Shown here piece after piece: positions 52,888 through 61,010 of a stretch of DNA of 64,000 nt. Position numbers and translations under genes: made by a program. The notes under the pieces were generated by a model. It made no database searches, was not told the DNA's origin, and was given only the letters and a program-made list of their open reading frames with translations. The DNA comes from Clostridium beijerinckii (GTDB lineage Bacteria; Bacillota; Clostridia; Clostridiales; Clostridiaceae): contig NZ_CP073653.1 in the NCBI RefSeq assembly GCF_018223745.1, positions 4,762,001 to 4,826,000 on the forward strand, in the 5' to 3' direction. How positions within the stretch are numbered: the stretch's first letter is position 1; each line of letters begins with the position of its first letter.

Positions 52888-54582
52888 TCAATAATCCAAA
52901 TTCTCTCCTTGAGTAACTCTAACCTCTTTTCCTTTAAATACAATAGCAAGCTTTATTATATTCTTTACTTCTTTTTGGAACAATTCCTGAGCATAATTTT
53001 TTTCTTCTATTTGCCTTAAAGCTTCTTTGGTTGCTTCTTCTATAGTATCATCCAAGAAATAATCGATTTTTTTAAATTCAATTATAATTCCTATTTTTGA
53101 AATATCTTTTGGAATTATCATAACGTCATACCTGCCATATCCACTTTCTTTATTTGACTTTACTTCATACTCATTTGAAAGAGACACAAGCATTCCAAGA
53201 ACAAAAGCATGATAAACTCTTTCTGGCTCTTTACCGGATATATCAAAATAACTCAAGTTATTTATCACAAATTCTTTAAATAATCCCGCAAAAATTTTTA
53301 TATTACCAGTTATCAAGGTATTTAACATTAACTCATATTTCTGATTTGTTAAAGCTTCTTTAAACCATTTCTCAATCAAGTTTCTATAAAAAATTAGAAC
53401 TTCTTTATTGGGAATTTTAAGCTCACAATTTAAAATTCCTTCTATATTTTCAGTTTTTACCGCTTTTAAATACCCACTCATCAATAAAAAACTCCAAATA
53501 TTCTCATTTGAATCCTCGACCTCTGCCATTACTATACTGTCATCAATCTTTTTATTTATTGAATTCCCTTCTATGAGTTCTTCAAGTTCAAGCTTTATAT
53601 TATTATCACCTTTTAGCAATAATCTTTTAATTAGATCATTGCTACTGCTATTAATCCAATAAGGCATAAAGCCTTCTCTAGTATTTTTTAAATAATTTAA
53701 AACAGACCATGGATTATATATAACTTCTCCACCAAAAATATAGCCGTTATACCATTTTTTTATATTCTGCATATCATCTTCACATTTATAATAACTTAGC
53801 AATTCTCTAATTTCATTTTTAGTAAAGCCGAATTTGTCGTTAAAAGTTTTTCTTAAAAGAGTATTTACTTCTAAATTATTTAAGCCTGAAAAAATGCTTT
53901 CTTTTACAACCCTAAGTATTCCTGTTATCAATGATTTTTCAACATATGGATTATCTTTAAGGGCTGATGTTAGTAAATTTCTAATTAAAACAATCATATT
54001 ATCGTAAAACCCACGCAAATATGCCTCTTGGATTGGTACATCATATTCATCTATGAATAGCATTACTTTTTTTCCATAATGTTTATTCATATACATCATC
54101 AAATTACTTATAGCTTCCGAAAAAATTCCAACTGGTGCCTTTCTGGATATTATCTCTTTAAAATCCGCTTTATCAAACTCTGATAAATTATTACTTTCTA
54201 ATAAATACTCATGTTCCTTATACAAATTAGATAGCAGCATTTGAATTCCAATTTTAAAGTCATCATAAGACAAATGTTTTTGATTTTTAAATGTAATAAA
54301 AATTACTGGATATTCTCCTTGAAGCTTCATTATTTCTTTTTCATTCTCTATTTTTAAGTCCTTAAACAGATCTTTAGTTTCATTCTTAGTTCTTATATCA
54401 AAAAAATATCTCAGCATACTTAAATTTAAAGTTTTACCAAAGCGCCTTGGCCTTGGAGTTAATATTATATCAGCACTATTTTCTATGAATTCTTTTATTA
54501 ATAAGCTTTTATCTACGAAATAATTTTTTCCTTCTATTAGCTTTTTAAAATCAGATGTTCCTATTTGTATAGTTTTTCTCAC
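52888..54582 (-). CDS. AAA-ATPase-like / PD-(D/E)XK nuclease-fold protein
   Basis: The 564-aa protein has an N-terminal AAA-ATPase-like domain with Walker A RPRRFGKTLNLSML (about 44-57) and Walker B VMLFIDEYDVPIQEAY (about 175-190). A C-terminal PD-(D/E)XK nuclease-like domain has GRYDVMIIP and IIEFKK as probable active-site residues. This architecture is common in multi-copy families of Clostridium and Bacteroidetes with unknown function; mobile-element or defence roles have been proposed. It starts at GTG 54582. It has no link to flagella by sequence and looks like an accessory insertion. Confidence 0.85.
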   Translation of the reverse strand: MRKTIQIGTSDFKKLIEGKNYFVDKSLLIKEFIENSADIILTPRPRRFGKTLNLSMLRYFFDIRTKNETKDLFKDLKIENEKEIMKLQGEYPVIFITFKNQKHLSYDDFKIGIQMLLSNLYKEHEYLLESNNLSEFDKADFKEIISRKAPVGIFSEAISNLMMYMNKHYGKKVMLFIDEYDVPIQEAYLRGFYDNMIVLIRNLLTSALKDNPYVEKSLITGILRVVKESIFSGLNNLEVNTLLRKTFNDKFGFTKNEIRELLSYYKCEDDMQNIKKWYNGYIFGGEVIYNPWSVLNYLKNTREGFMPYWINSSSNDLIKRLLLKGDNNIKLELEELIEGNSINKKIDDSIVMAEVEDSNENIWSFLLMSGYLKAVKTENIEGILNCELKIPNKEVLIFYRNLIEKWFKEALTNQKYELMLNTLITGNIKIFAGLFKEFVINNLSYFDISGKEPERVYHAFVLGMLVSLSNEYEVKSNKESGYGRYDVMIIPKDISKIGIIIEFKKIDYFLDDTIEEATKEALRQIEEKNYAQELFQKEVKNIIKLAIVFKGKEVRVTQGENLDY

Positions 54583-54751
54583 TTAAACCACCTTCTCCTT
54601 CCTTTCAATTTTTTATACCTTATTTAATTTTATATTCACTATTTATAACTTTTAAATTATAATAAGTTTCGTTTAATATTTTGTAAGTATTCTAAATTGT
54701 TTTTTAGAGCACCTTAATGTAATTATATATTATTATAGACATTTTCACTAA

Positions 54752-55597
54752 TTAAAATGACATTTCAAATATTACTTTTTCTCCCTCCTTAGGAATCATC
54801 TCGTCTTCAGTTAACCAACAGAATATCTCTTTTTCTTCTTCAGCTACATTACTAAATTCATCATTTTCATTAGTTTCAACGATATCATCTCTAATTTTCT
54901 TCTTCCTTGCTCTTTTATTCTTTTTATCTGTATTTTGACTTTTCTTCATTTCTAAAATTACAGGAGAATTGTTATGTTGACTAATATTATTTTTCTCGTC
55001 TTTATCTTGGTTTTTTCTTATATTATTTTCATTATTAACTCCATTATAAACATCAACCTTTTCTTCTTTAAACATTACACCCTTATTTAAACTTTCTGGA
55101 GTTTCAATATCTCTATCTATTTTACTATTTCTTAAGTTTTCCGCAATTTCACTATTGCTTTCTATTTCAATACCATTTATATTTTTTAACTCCTCCTCAG
55201 TAGCTTCTATTTTACTACTTTTCGAATGGCCAATCTCACTATCTTTTTTCACAATTTCATTTTTTTCTTTAACTTTAATATTTTGATGCTTTACGAAATT
55301 TTTCACCTTGTATATATTATTATCTATGATTTCAATCATTTCCAAATTCATTAGCACATCTAATGCTGCTTTTATTTCTTCGATATCTCTATTAAATTCT
55401 ATTGATAAAGTCTCTATTGTGTATGGAATATTTCTTGACATATATAATTCTCCCTCTTGATTTACCTTTCCAGCCAAGACAACCATCCTGTTCCAAACAT
55501 AATGAATAAGATCTCTATTAGTCATCCTATCTATTATTTTAAATTTTGTGTCCTCATACATATCAACTCTAAATTTAACATACTTTCTTTCTCTCAT
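54752..55597 (-). CDS. Phage replisome organizer-like DNA-binding protein
   Basis: The 281-aa protein has an N-terminal winged-helix domain (KYVKFRVDMYEDTKFKIID, RDLIHYVWNRMVVLAGKVN, IPYTIETLSIEFNRDIEEI) typical of phage replisome organizers of Gram-positive phages. A charged, low-complexity C-terminal part (about 115-260, N/K/E-rich) replaces the usual partner-binding domain. No other phage genes are nearby. It may be a domesticated phage gene or a regulator built on that fold. Confidence 0.75.
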   Translation of the reverse strand: MRERKYVKFRVDMYEDTKFKIIDRMTNRDLIHYVWNRMVVLAGKVNQEGELYMSRNIPYTIETLSIEFNRDIEEIKAALDVLMNLEMIEIIDNNIYKVKNFVKHQNIKVKEKNEIVKKDSEIGHSKSSKIEATEEELKNINGIEIESNSEIAENLRNSKIDRDIETPESLNKGVMFKEEKVDVYNGVNNENNIRKNQDKDEKNNISQHNNSPVILEMKKSQNTDKKNKRARKKKIRDDIVETNENDEFSNVAEEEKEIFCWLTEDEMIPKEGEKVIFEMSF

Positions 55598-55903
55598 ATA
55601 TACCGCTTCCCTTCATAATTTATATACCACAACAAGTTAATTCACAAAAATGTTATTATATGCAGAAAAGTTCCACATTGCAGCATAGCTGCTCTTTTCA
55701 GTAGTGCATAGCTACTCTTTTTATAAGTGTATATTTATCCTTCTAATTAATATATACGCAAAAAAAGAAATATATAAAGGGTTCTAACAAAATTTTTTTA
55801 TTAAATTATAATTTTATAATTGGGTTACGGGTAATTATTCAAACGCAAAAAAAAGCTCAGTGCCATATAACACTAAGCAGATTTAATTTTTTAAATCACA
55901 CTA
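55598..55903. other. Non-coding gap with two small tandem hairpins
   Basis: This stretch holds GCAGCATAGCTGC (55680-55692) and AGTAGTGCATAGCTACT (55700-55716), each followed by a T-run on the plus strand. It also contains the terminator of the right-hand gene. The rest is A/T-rich, with no ORF or promoter that I can support beyond the likely promoter of the replisome organizer-like gene. Confidence 0.5.
55846..55878 (-). terminator. Terminator of the small coiled-coil gene
   Basis: GCTCAGTGCCATATAACACTAAGC (55855-55878) with T8-9 after it on the minus strand. It differs by only two bases from the terminator at 52736-52759. Confidence 0.8.
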
Positions 55904-56206
55904 TTATTTAATTGCTTTTATTTTAGCTATATCATACCAATTTTTAGATGTTATCATTTCAACACTATTAAGATCATGCTTTATGCTTGTTATATCTTCC
56001 GCAGTTCTTTCCACTTGTTCATGTGTTGATTCTAATTTCTTCTCAATTCTCTCTTGACCTTCTTTTAGCTCTCTAACATCTTGTTTAAGTACCTTAACAT
56101 CTTCTTCGATTCCACTAATTTTAGTTTCTATCCCAATAATTTTATTTTCCATTGATGTAAATCTTAGTTCAAGCCTTTCAAGGATATCTAAAACTTTATC
56201 CTCCAC
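55904..56206 (-). CDS. Small coiled-coil protein (100 aa)
   Basis: The 100-aa product is a regular heptad coiled coil (about 5-80: repeated I/L/V at a and d positions, such as LDILERLELRFTSMENKII) and ends in NWYDIAKIKAIK. It starts at GTG 56206 with GAGGTG upstream. Similar short coiled-coil proteins are common in Clostridium; the function is unknown. Confidence 0.65.
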   Translation of the reverse strand: MEDKVLDILERLELRFTSMENKIIGIETKISGIEEDVKVLKQDVRELKEGQERIEKKLESTHEQVERTAEDITSIKHDLNSVEMITSKNWYDIAKIKAIK

Positions 56207-56287
56207 TTTCTCACCTCACATATTTATTAGTAAGTAAATTAATTATATCATAATTTTATATTAGTTCTACTATTATTTTTAATGTAT

Positions 56288-56375
56288 ACATATTGCAAAA
56301 AGTCCAAAAATAATCTTTCATCATAATTCAAAAATATTTAAAAATTTTAGTCGTAATTGTGAATTGCAACATATG
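56288..56375. repeat. MITE-like element, related to the copy in the flgB leader
   Basis: The ends are CATATTGC (56289-56296) and GCAACATATG (56366-56375), with the internal words AATCTTTCATCATAATTC and TTTTAGTCGTAATTGTGAATT. These match the reverse complement of the 28393-28493 element. No coding capacity. Confidence 0.65.
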
Positions 56376-56427
56376 GATATTCAAATCAAACGATATACTT
56401 ATACTTTAATTTTTGTGAATTATACTA

Positions 56428-56615
56428 GAAATTAGATACATGTTTGTGAAAGCGGCATTTGAAATTGAGTTATGATAGTTATTGGTTGAAGGTTGTTCCA
56501 TTTTTTGCTTGTCCTAAACTTGTTTTTGGAGCATGCTGAAATGGGTTCAACCTTCCACTTAGATCTATCCATCGAAAATTTCATTAGTCCACCGGAACAG
56601 ATTTGTATCTAATTT
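56428..56615. repeat. Long imperfect hairpin element (type C, related to B)
   Basis: The outer arms GAAATTAGATAC (56428-56439) and GTATCTAATTTC (56604-56615) are perfect complements. Inner arms GGTTGAAGGTTG / CAACCTTC pair around a loop with TTGCTTGTCC. The loop-proximal sequence GTTGTTCC...TTGCTTGTC...GAAATGGGTTCAAC matches the element at 1669-1957, in the same orientation. Confidence 0.7.
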
Positions 56616-56645
56616 CGTTTTTTCCGCATATGTTTAATTTTCAAA

Positions 56646-57055
56646 GTATAGATAAAACAATCATAAACTATACTTAAACTATTAAATATTTTTCAATCAG
56701 AAATGAGTAATATACTTTTGTGGAATGTTTCATTGGTAATTGTGATGGATGTGATTCTTAATTGAAATTCCAAATCTATGATTTGGTCAATTGAAATTAC
56801 TCAGTGAACGAAGTGAGTCGAGTTTCCTTTGAACTGTTCCAAATGTGCTCGTTCAAAAAGTGAGAATCGAAATTTTATATTTCGTTCTTCGAACTTTCTC
56901 TGTGAGCGCTTGTTCTTTGAGGCTAGCACTTTGGGTGCAACTTTATAGCCTTAGAATCACCCATCACAATTACCTAGAAACTGGAACAAAAGTATGTTAT
57001 TCATTTCGGCGAGCTATATGCATAATTTTAGGTCTTAGTTGGTTTATCTATATCC
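56646..57055. repeat. Long imperfect hairpin element (type D, inverted copy of A)
   Basis: Read in reverse it repeats the 3765-4000 element nearly word for word at both ends (CCAACTAAGACCT, GAAATGAATAACATACTTTTGT, and AATGAAACATTCCACAAAA). It is about 150 bp longer because two additional hairpins occupy the apical part (56779-56850 and 56855-56915, with words CCAAATC / GATTTGG and TTCGAAC-like pairs). No supported ORF; short plus-strand frames here run through the repeat. Confidence 0.75.
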
Positions 57056-57056
57056 A

Positions 57057-57085
57057 AAAATAAAAACTCCCTCTCGGGAGTTTTT
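57057..57085 (-). terminator. Terminator of the chemotaxis-switch operon
   Basis: AAAAACTCCC-TCTC-GGGAGTTTTT (57062-57085) directly follows the fliY stop and is flanked by A/T runs on both sides. It would work in both directions. Confidence 0.9.
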
Positions 57086-58298
57086 ATTTTAGTCTCTTTA
57101 TTCTTTCAACACTACTTACTATATTAGTTATTCTTATTCCAAAGTTTTCATCAACTACAACAACTTCACCTAAAGCTATTTGTTTTCCATTAACTAATAT
57201 TTCAACTGGTTCTTCTGCAAGTTTATCTAACTCTATTAAAGAACCTGTTCCTAAATTTAAGATATCCTGTATACTTTTCTTTGTTCTTCCTAGAACTACG
57301 GATATATCTAAAGGAACATCTAATATTAAGTCAATATTCTTTATTGGCGGAACGCTATTTTGCGGTACTAATGGTTCAAACGTTGCCGCATGAACTTCTA
57401 CCGGCTGTTGCATTCTTGGCTGCTCATATTGTGGTTGTTGGTATTGCTGCTGATATTGAGGTTCTGGTTGATATTGTTGTTGTGGCTGCTGTTGAACAGG
57501 CGCTGGCTGTTCGTATATTTCCTTATTTACAATTGTATCTTTTTTATTGTCTTTTGCTGGTTCTGATGCTGCCACTTCTTTTGCCTTATCTTCTCCAGTC
57601 ATTATTGCAACAATATTTTTAGCTGTCTCTATTGGAAATATTTGCATTATATTACTATCTACAATGTCTCCAATAGTCATTCTAAATGACACTCTTACTA
57701 TTGGTTGATCTTCTGGTATTGCATCAGAAATCGGTATAGATCCATCAACCACAACCTTAGCTGATGGTGGTGATATATCTACTTTTCTTCCAAACATAGT
57801 AGCCATAGATGTAGCCGCAGATCCTATCATTTGATTCATAGCTTCTGAAACTGCACTAATCTCTATTTCAGATAACTCATGAGTCTCAGTTACATTTCCA
57901 TCTCCGCCCATCATAAGGTTAGATATAACCAAGCCATCTAATGTCTTTATGATTAAAATATTTCTTCCTATTATTCCCGCTACATATTCAATATCCAATA
58001 CAATATTCGGTGTTTCAAAACCTTCTTTTATTTCCTTCAAGGTAGTTACACTAACTACTGGAGTAGTTATGTTAACTTGTTGATTTATAAGCTGATATAA
58101 GGCAGTTGAAGCTGATCCCATAGAAATATTTCCGATCTCTCCAAGCAGATCCTTATCAATATCAGTTATAACTCCAGTATCTATTTTATTATCATCAGCT
58201 GATGCATCTGCACTTTCAGCTTCAGTAGAAGCTAAATCTTCACCTGCTAATAACGCATTTATTTCTTCTTGCGATAAAAAGTTATTGCCCATACCCAT
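57084..58298 (-). CDS. fliY: Flagellar motor switch phosphatase FliY (FliN-type C-terminus)
   Basis: The 404-aa protein has an N-terminal LSQEEINALLAGE CheY-P docking segment. CheC-like phosphatase repeats carry GEIGNISMGSAST (about 54-66) and SAVSEAMNQMIGSAATSM. A Gln/Pro-rich linker (about 265-300, 'QQYQ...' repeats) is followed by a C-terminal SpoA/FliN domain (LDVPLDISVVLGRTKKSIQDIL). It forms the C ring and dephosphorylates CheY. It overlaps fliM by 17 bp. An alternative start at 58292 is possible. Confidence 0.95.
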   Translation of the reverse strand: MGMGNNFLSQEEINALLAGEDLASTEAESADASADDNKIDTGVITDIDKDLLGEIGNISMGSASTALYQLINQQVNITTPVVSVTTLKEIKEGFETPNIVLDIEYVAGIIGRNILIIKTLDGLVISNLMMGGDGNVTETHELSEIEISAVSEAMNQMIGSAATSMATMFGRKVDISPPSAKVVVDGSIPISDAIPEDQPIVRVSFRMTIGDIVDSNIMQIFPIETAKNIVAIMTGEDKAKEVAASEPAKDNKKDTIVNKEIYEQPAPVQQQPQQQYQPEPQYQQQYQQPQYEQPRMQQPVEVHAATFEPLVPQNSVPPIKNIDLILDVPLDISVVLGRTKKSIQDILNLGTGSLIELDKLAEEPVEILVNGKQIALGEVVVVDENFGIRITNIVSSVERIKRLK

Positions 58299-59280
58299 TC
58301 ACTTCCTTATCCGTTATATCTAAAATCATAACACCTGCATTTTTTCCTACTACACCCGGCTTAGCATAATAACATTCTTCATTACCTACATATACTTTTA
58401 TTGGTGATGAACTTTTATTATCAAGTTTAATTACATCACCTACTGTTAGTTTCAAGAAATCATCTACTGTTATATTAGCAGTTCCAAGTTCTGCTACAAT
58501 TTCAACATCAACTTTATTGATTCCTTTTTCTATTTTTTCTCTCGATTCAGCGATCGAAGCCTCATTATCATTCTTAAATGCATATTGTACCACTAATTTA
58601 TCTAGTATTTTCTCTACGCTTAAATAAGGAAGACACATATTAATAAATGTGCTTCTCTTATTCATTTCTACTGAAAATGTTATTAATGCCACAGGATCAT
58701 TAGGTGCTAGTGTTTGATTGATTGCCGGATTAGTTTCAATTGCTTCTACTTCTGGCTCAACTTCTATTACCGAATCCCATGCTAACTTTAAATTGCTTAT
58801 CATTCCGGTAGTTACTTGTCGCATTATATTCTTGTCTATATCTGTAAATTCTTTTGTTTCAGCTTTTCTATTTCCCTTTCCCCCAAGTAAAACATCTATT
58901 ACTTGAAGAGAAAATTGAGGATTAGTTTCGAATATTATTGTCCCTGATAATGGAGCCATTTTAAATATTGTAATAATGGTAGGGTTTTGCACAGAGTGAA
59001 TAAATTCCTCATATGTTATCTGCTCTACAGATTCTATCTTCACCTTAACATTTTGCCTAGTTTGACCTGTTAAGTAGTTGGAAATAATTCTCGCATAATT
59101 ATCATGAACTAATTCAAGTGTCCTTATATGCTCTTTTGAAAATTTTTGAGGACTCCTAAAATCATAAACCTTAACTTTATGTTTTTCTTCATCTTTACCA
59201 ACATCTTCTGACTCTATTTCACCTGTAGATAAGGCAGATAATAAGGCATCTATTTCACTTTGCGATAAGACATCTGCCAT
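58282..59280 (-). CDS. fliM: Flagellar motor switch protein FliM
   Basis: The 332-aa protein has the CheY-P binding N-terminus LSQSEIDALLSAL, a middle CheC-like domain with RTLELVHDNYARIISNYLTGQ, and a C-terminal SpoA domain (ANITVDDFLKLTVGDVIKLDN). It connects CheY-P to FliG in the C ring. Spacing of 22 bp to cheW indicates the same operon. Confidence 0.96.
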   Translation of the reverse strand: MADVLSQSEIDALLSALSTGEIESEDVGKDEEKHKVKVYDFRSPQKFSKEHIRTLELVHDNYARIISNYLTGQTRQNVKVKIESVEQITYEEFIHSVQNPTIITIFKMAPLSGTIIFETNPQFSLQVIDVLLGGKGNRKAETKEFTDIDKNIMRQVTTGMISNLKLAWDSVIEVEPEVEAIETNPAINQTLAPNDPVALITFSVEMNKRSTFINMCLPYLSVEKILDKLVVQYAFKNDNEASIAESREKIEKGINKVDVEIVAELGTANITVDDFLKLTVGDVIKLDNKSSSPIKVYVGNEECYYAKPGVVGKNAGVMILDITDKEVNGYGQ

Positions 59281-59302
59281 ATTTTTCCCTCATTTCAATA
59301 AA

Positions 59303-59704
59303 CTAATTTAATAATTTGTCGATATCTATTATTGTAAGAAGTTTTTCATCATAATTTAATATACCTTTAATATAAGGCTGTGCTTTACCTGCATCTTTTT
59401 CTATTTTTTGTATATTTTTCTCATCTATATCTAAAACTTCTTCAACCTCATCCACTGATATTCCGATTTCTTCATCTTCTACTGTTAAAATAATTATATT
59501 ATTTTGTTCTTTCCCAGGAGTTACATCAAGTAATAAATTTATGTCAACAAGAGATTTAATGCTCCCACGTAAATTTATCAACCCTTTAATATAACTCGGA
59601 GCCTTAGGAACTTTTGTAATCCCCATAGTATCATTGATACTTTGGACTCTATCTGTTTCTACTGCAAAATGTTCTTCTCCTAGTTTGAATACTACTATTT
59701 GCAT
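59303..59704 (-). CDS. cheW: Chemotaxis coupling protein CheW
   Basis: The 133-aa protein has the CheW fold with VFKLGEEHFAVETDRVQSI, PSYIKGLINLRGSIKSLVDIN and a C-terminal GILNYDEKLLTIIDIDKLL. It links receptors to CheA. It is 130 bp downstream of cheY, in the same direction. Confidence 0.94.
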   Translation of the reverse strand: MQIVVFKLGEEHFAVETDRVQSINDTMGITKVPKAPSYIKGLINLRGSIKSLVDINLLLDVTPGKEQNNIIILTVEDEEIGISVDEVEEVLDIDEKNIQKIEKDAGKAQPYIKGILNYDEKLLTIIDIDKLLN

Positions 59705-59834
59705 TCATACTCCTCCTCTACAATAATATACAATCAACCATTAATAATTGACACTTAAATTAAAATTTCTTTAAAATTTGCAAAGATTTATTTATAGCAT
59801 GTTATAATTCATTTCTTGTATTATTGCTTTTATA

Positions 59835-60194
59835 TTAACCTACAACTTTCTTTATAGCTTCTAAAACTCTATCCGCTTGGAATGGTTTTACTATAAAGTC
59901 TTTTGCTCCAGCTCTTATTGCATCCATAACCATTGATTGTTGTCCCATTGCTGAACACATGATTACTTTAGCATCTGGATCGAATGCTTTTATTTGTTTA
60001 ACTGCTTCAATTCCATCCATATCTGGCATAGTTATATCCATTGTTACTACGTCTGGTTTTTCTTTTTTATAAAGATCTACTGCAACTATCCCGTTATTTG
60101 CTTCACCTACTATTTCAAAATCATTTTTTTCTAAGATATCCTTTATCATCATTCTCATGAACGCTGCATCATCCACAATTAAAACTCTAGCCAT
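59835..60194 (-). CDS. cheY: Chemotaxis response regulator CheY
   Basis: The 119-aa single receiver domain has the acidic pair D8-D9 in LIVDDAAF, the phosphorylation site Asp53 in TMDITMPDMDG, the Thr/Ser switch in MCSAMGQ and Lys in FIVKPF. It is complete. Phosphorylated by CheA, it binds FliM/FliY and is dephosphorylated by FliY and normally CheC. The gene is 20 bp after cheC. Confidence 0.97.
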   Translation of the reverse strand: MARVLIVDDAAFMRMMIKDILEKNDFEIVGEANNGIVAVDLYKKEKPDVVTMDITMPDMDGIEAVKQIKAFDPDAKVIMCSAMGQQSMVMDAIRAGAKDFIVKPFQADRVLEAIKKVVG

Positions 60195-60213
60195 ACAATT
60201 TTACCTCCAAAAT

Positions 60214-60816
60214 TTAATTTATTCCTATAGATTTCAATATTTTCTCTAACGAACCCGGCATAGGGATATAATAAAAATGTCCACCTATATTCTCTTCTGT
60301 ATCACTGTCTAAGAATACAGTTTCAATATCTAGTATATATTCATCATATTGATTGGACTCAATAAATGTAGTTGTGAGTATTGCACCTAACATATCAAAT
60401 GAAGTTGCAGGCACTGATGGTGCCATAACAAGATTAGTTAACTGTGCAATAGCATTCATATATGATGCTGATATTATATTTGCTATCTAGCATAATACAG
60501 AACTTCCCATTTCACTTTCTGGAGACTGCTTGCTTCCAACTAATTTTTTTATTACATTTTCAGCTGTTTCCTGTTCGAATACTAAAAGCATATTTCCTGA
60601 AATATCGCCTAGCACTCTTACAACTGTTCCAGCTACAGCACATTCTCCACTTTCTTGAAATACTTCTTCTAGTTTTACTACATTTACTGCTGGTACTGTC
60701 ATATCTACTTTTTTTCCCATCATCATAGAAAGAGCAGTTGCTGCATTACCTGCACCTATGTTAGAAACTTCTTTAAGTGCATCTAATTGCAAAGTGCTTA
60801 AATTAGAATACTCCAC
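60214..60816 (-). pseudogene. cheC: cheC, CheY-P phosphatase interrupted by an in-frame TAG
   Basis: Reading straight through one frame from ATG 60816 gives 200 codons that match CheC. The first active site is KEVSNIGAGNAA. Codon 110 (60487-60489) is TAG, and the frame continues uninterrupted with IANIISASYMNAIAQLTNLV to the normal end. The stop replaces the glutamate of the second ExxN phosphatase motif (GLU-x-x-N as in HELGNI of B. subtilis CheC), so it is one base away from GAG. Frame and spacing are otherwise perfect. It could be a strain mutation, a sequencing error or, less likely, read-through. Truncation would leave only the first site. Confidence 0.88.
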
Positions 60817-60870
60817 TTATAACCCTCCTTTAAAATTTTTCACCCTAAAGGGCCAATCATCTCACATTTA

Positions 60871-60910
60871 TATATTATTATTGCCTTTATAACATAACAA
60901 TAATAATATA
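60871..60910. repeat. Perfect 13-bp inverted repeat between cheA and cheC
   Basis: TATATTATTATTG (60871-60883) and CAATAATAATATA (60898-60910) are perfect complements around a 14-nt loop. It is A/T-only apart from the tip, so the stem is weak. No T-run typical of a terminator follows; it may modulate downstream expression within the operon. Confidence 0.45.
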
Positions 60911-61010
60911 TCTTGTCCACTCCAAACCTTTAGCCTTTTGCTCATTTTTATGGAATTATAAGTCAAACTAATTTTAATTAGATTTAAAAATCTTACTTAA
61001 AAATTTCACT

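Noticed and set aside
56845..57063. 72-codon plus-strand open frame near the fliY terminator
   Set aside because: It runs through the arms of the long hairpin element and into the terminator; the reading is not kept in the inverted copy at 3765-4000.
60214..60459. Second half of cheC as a separate gene
   Set aside because: It lies in the same frame directly after the TAG, lacks a ribosome site, and matches the C-terminal half of CheC. It is part of the interrupted gene.
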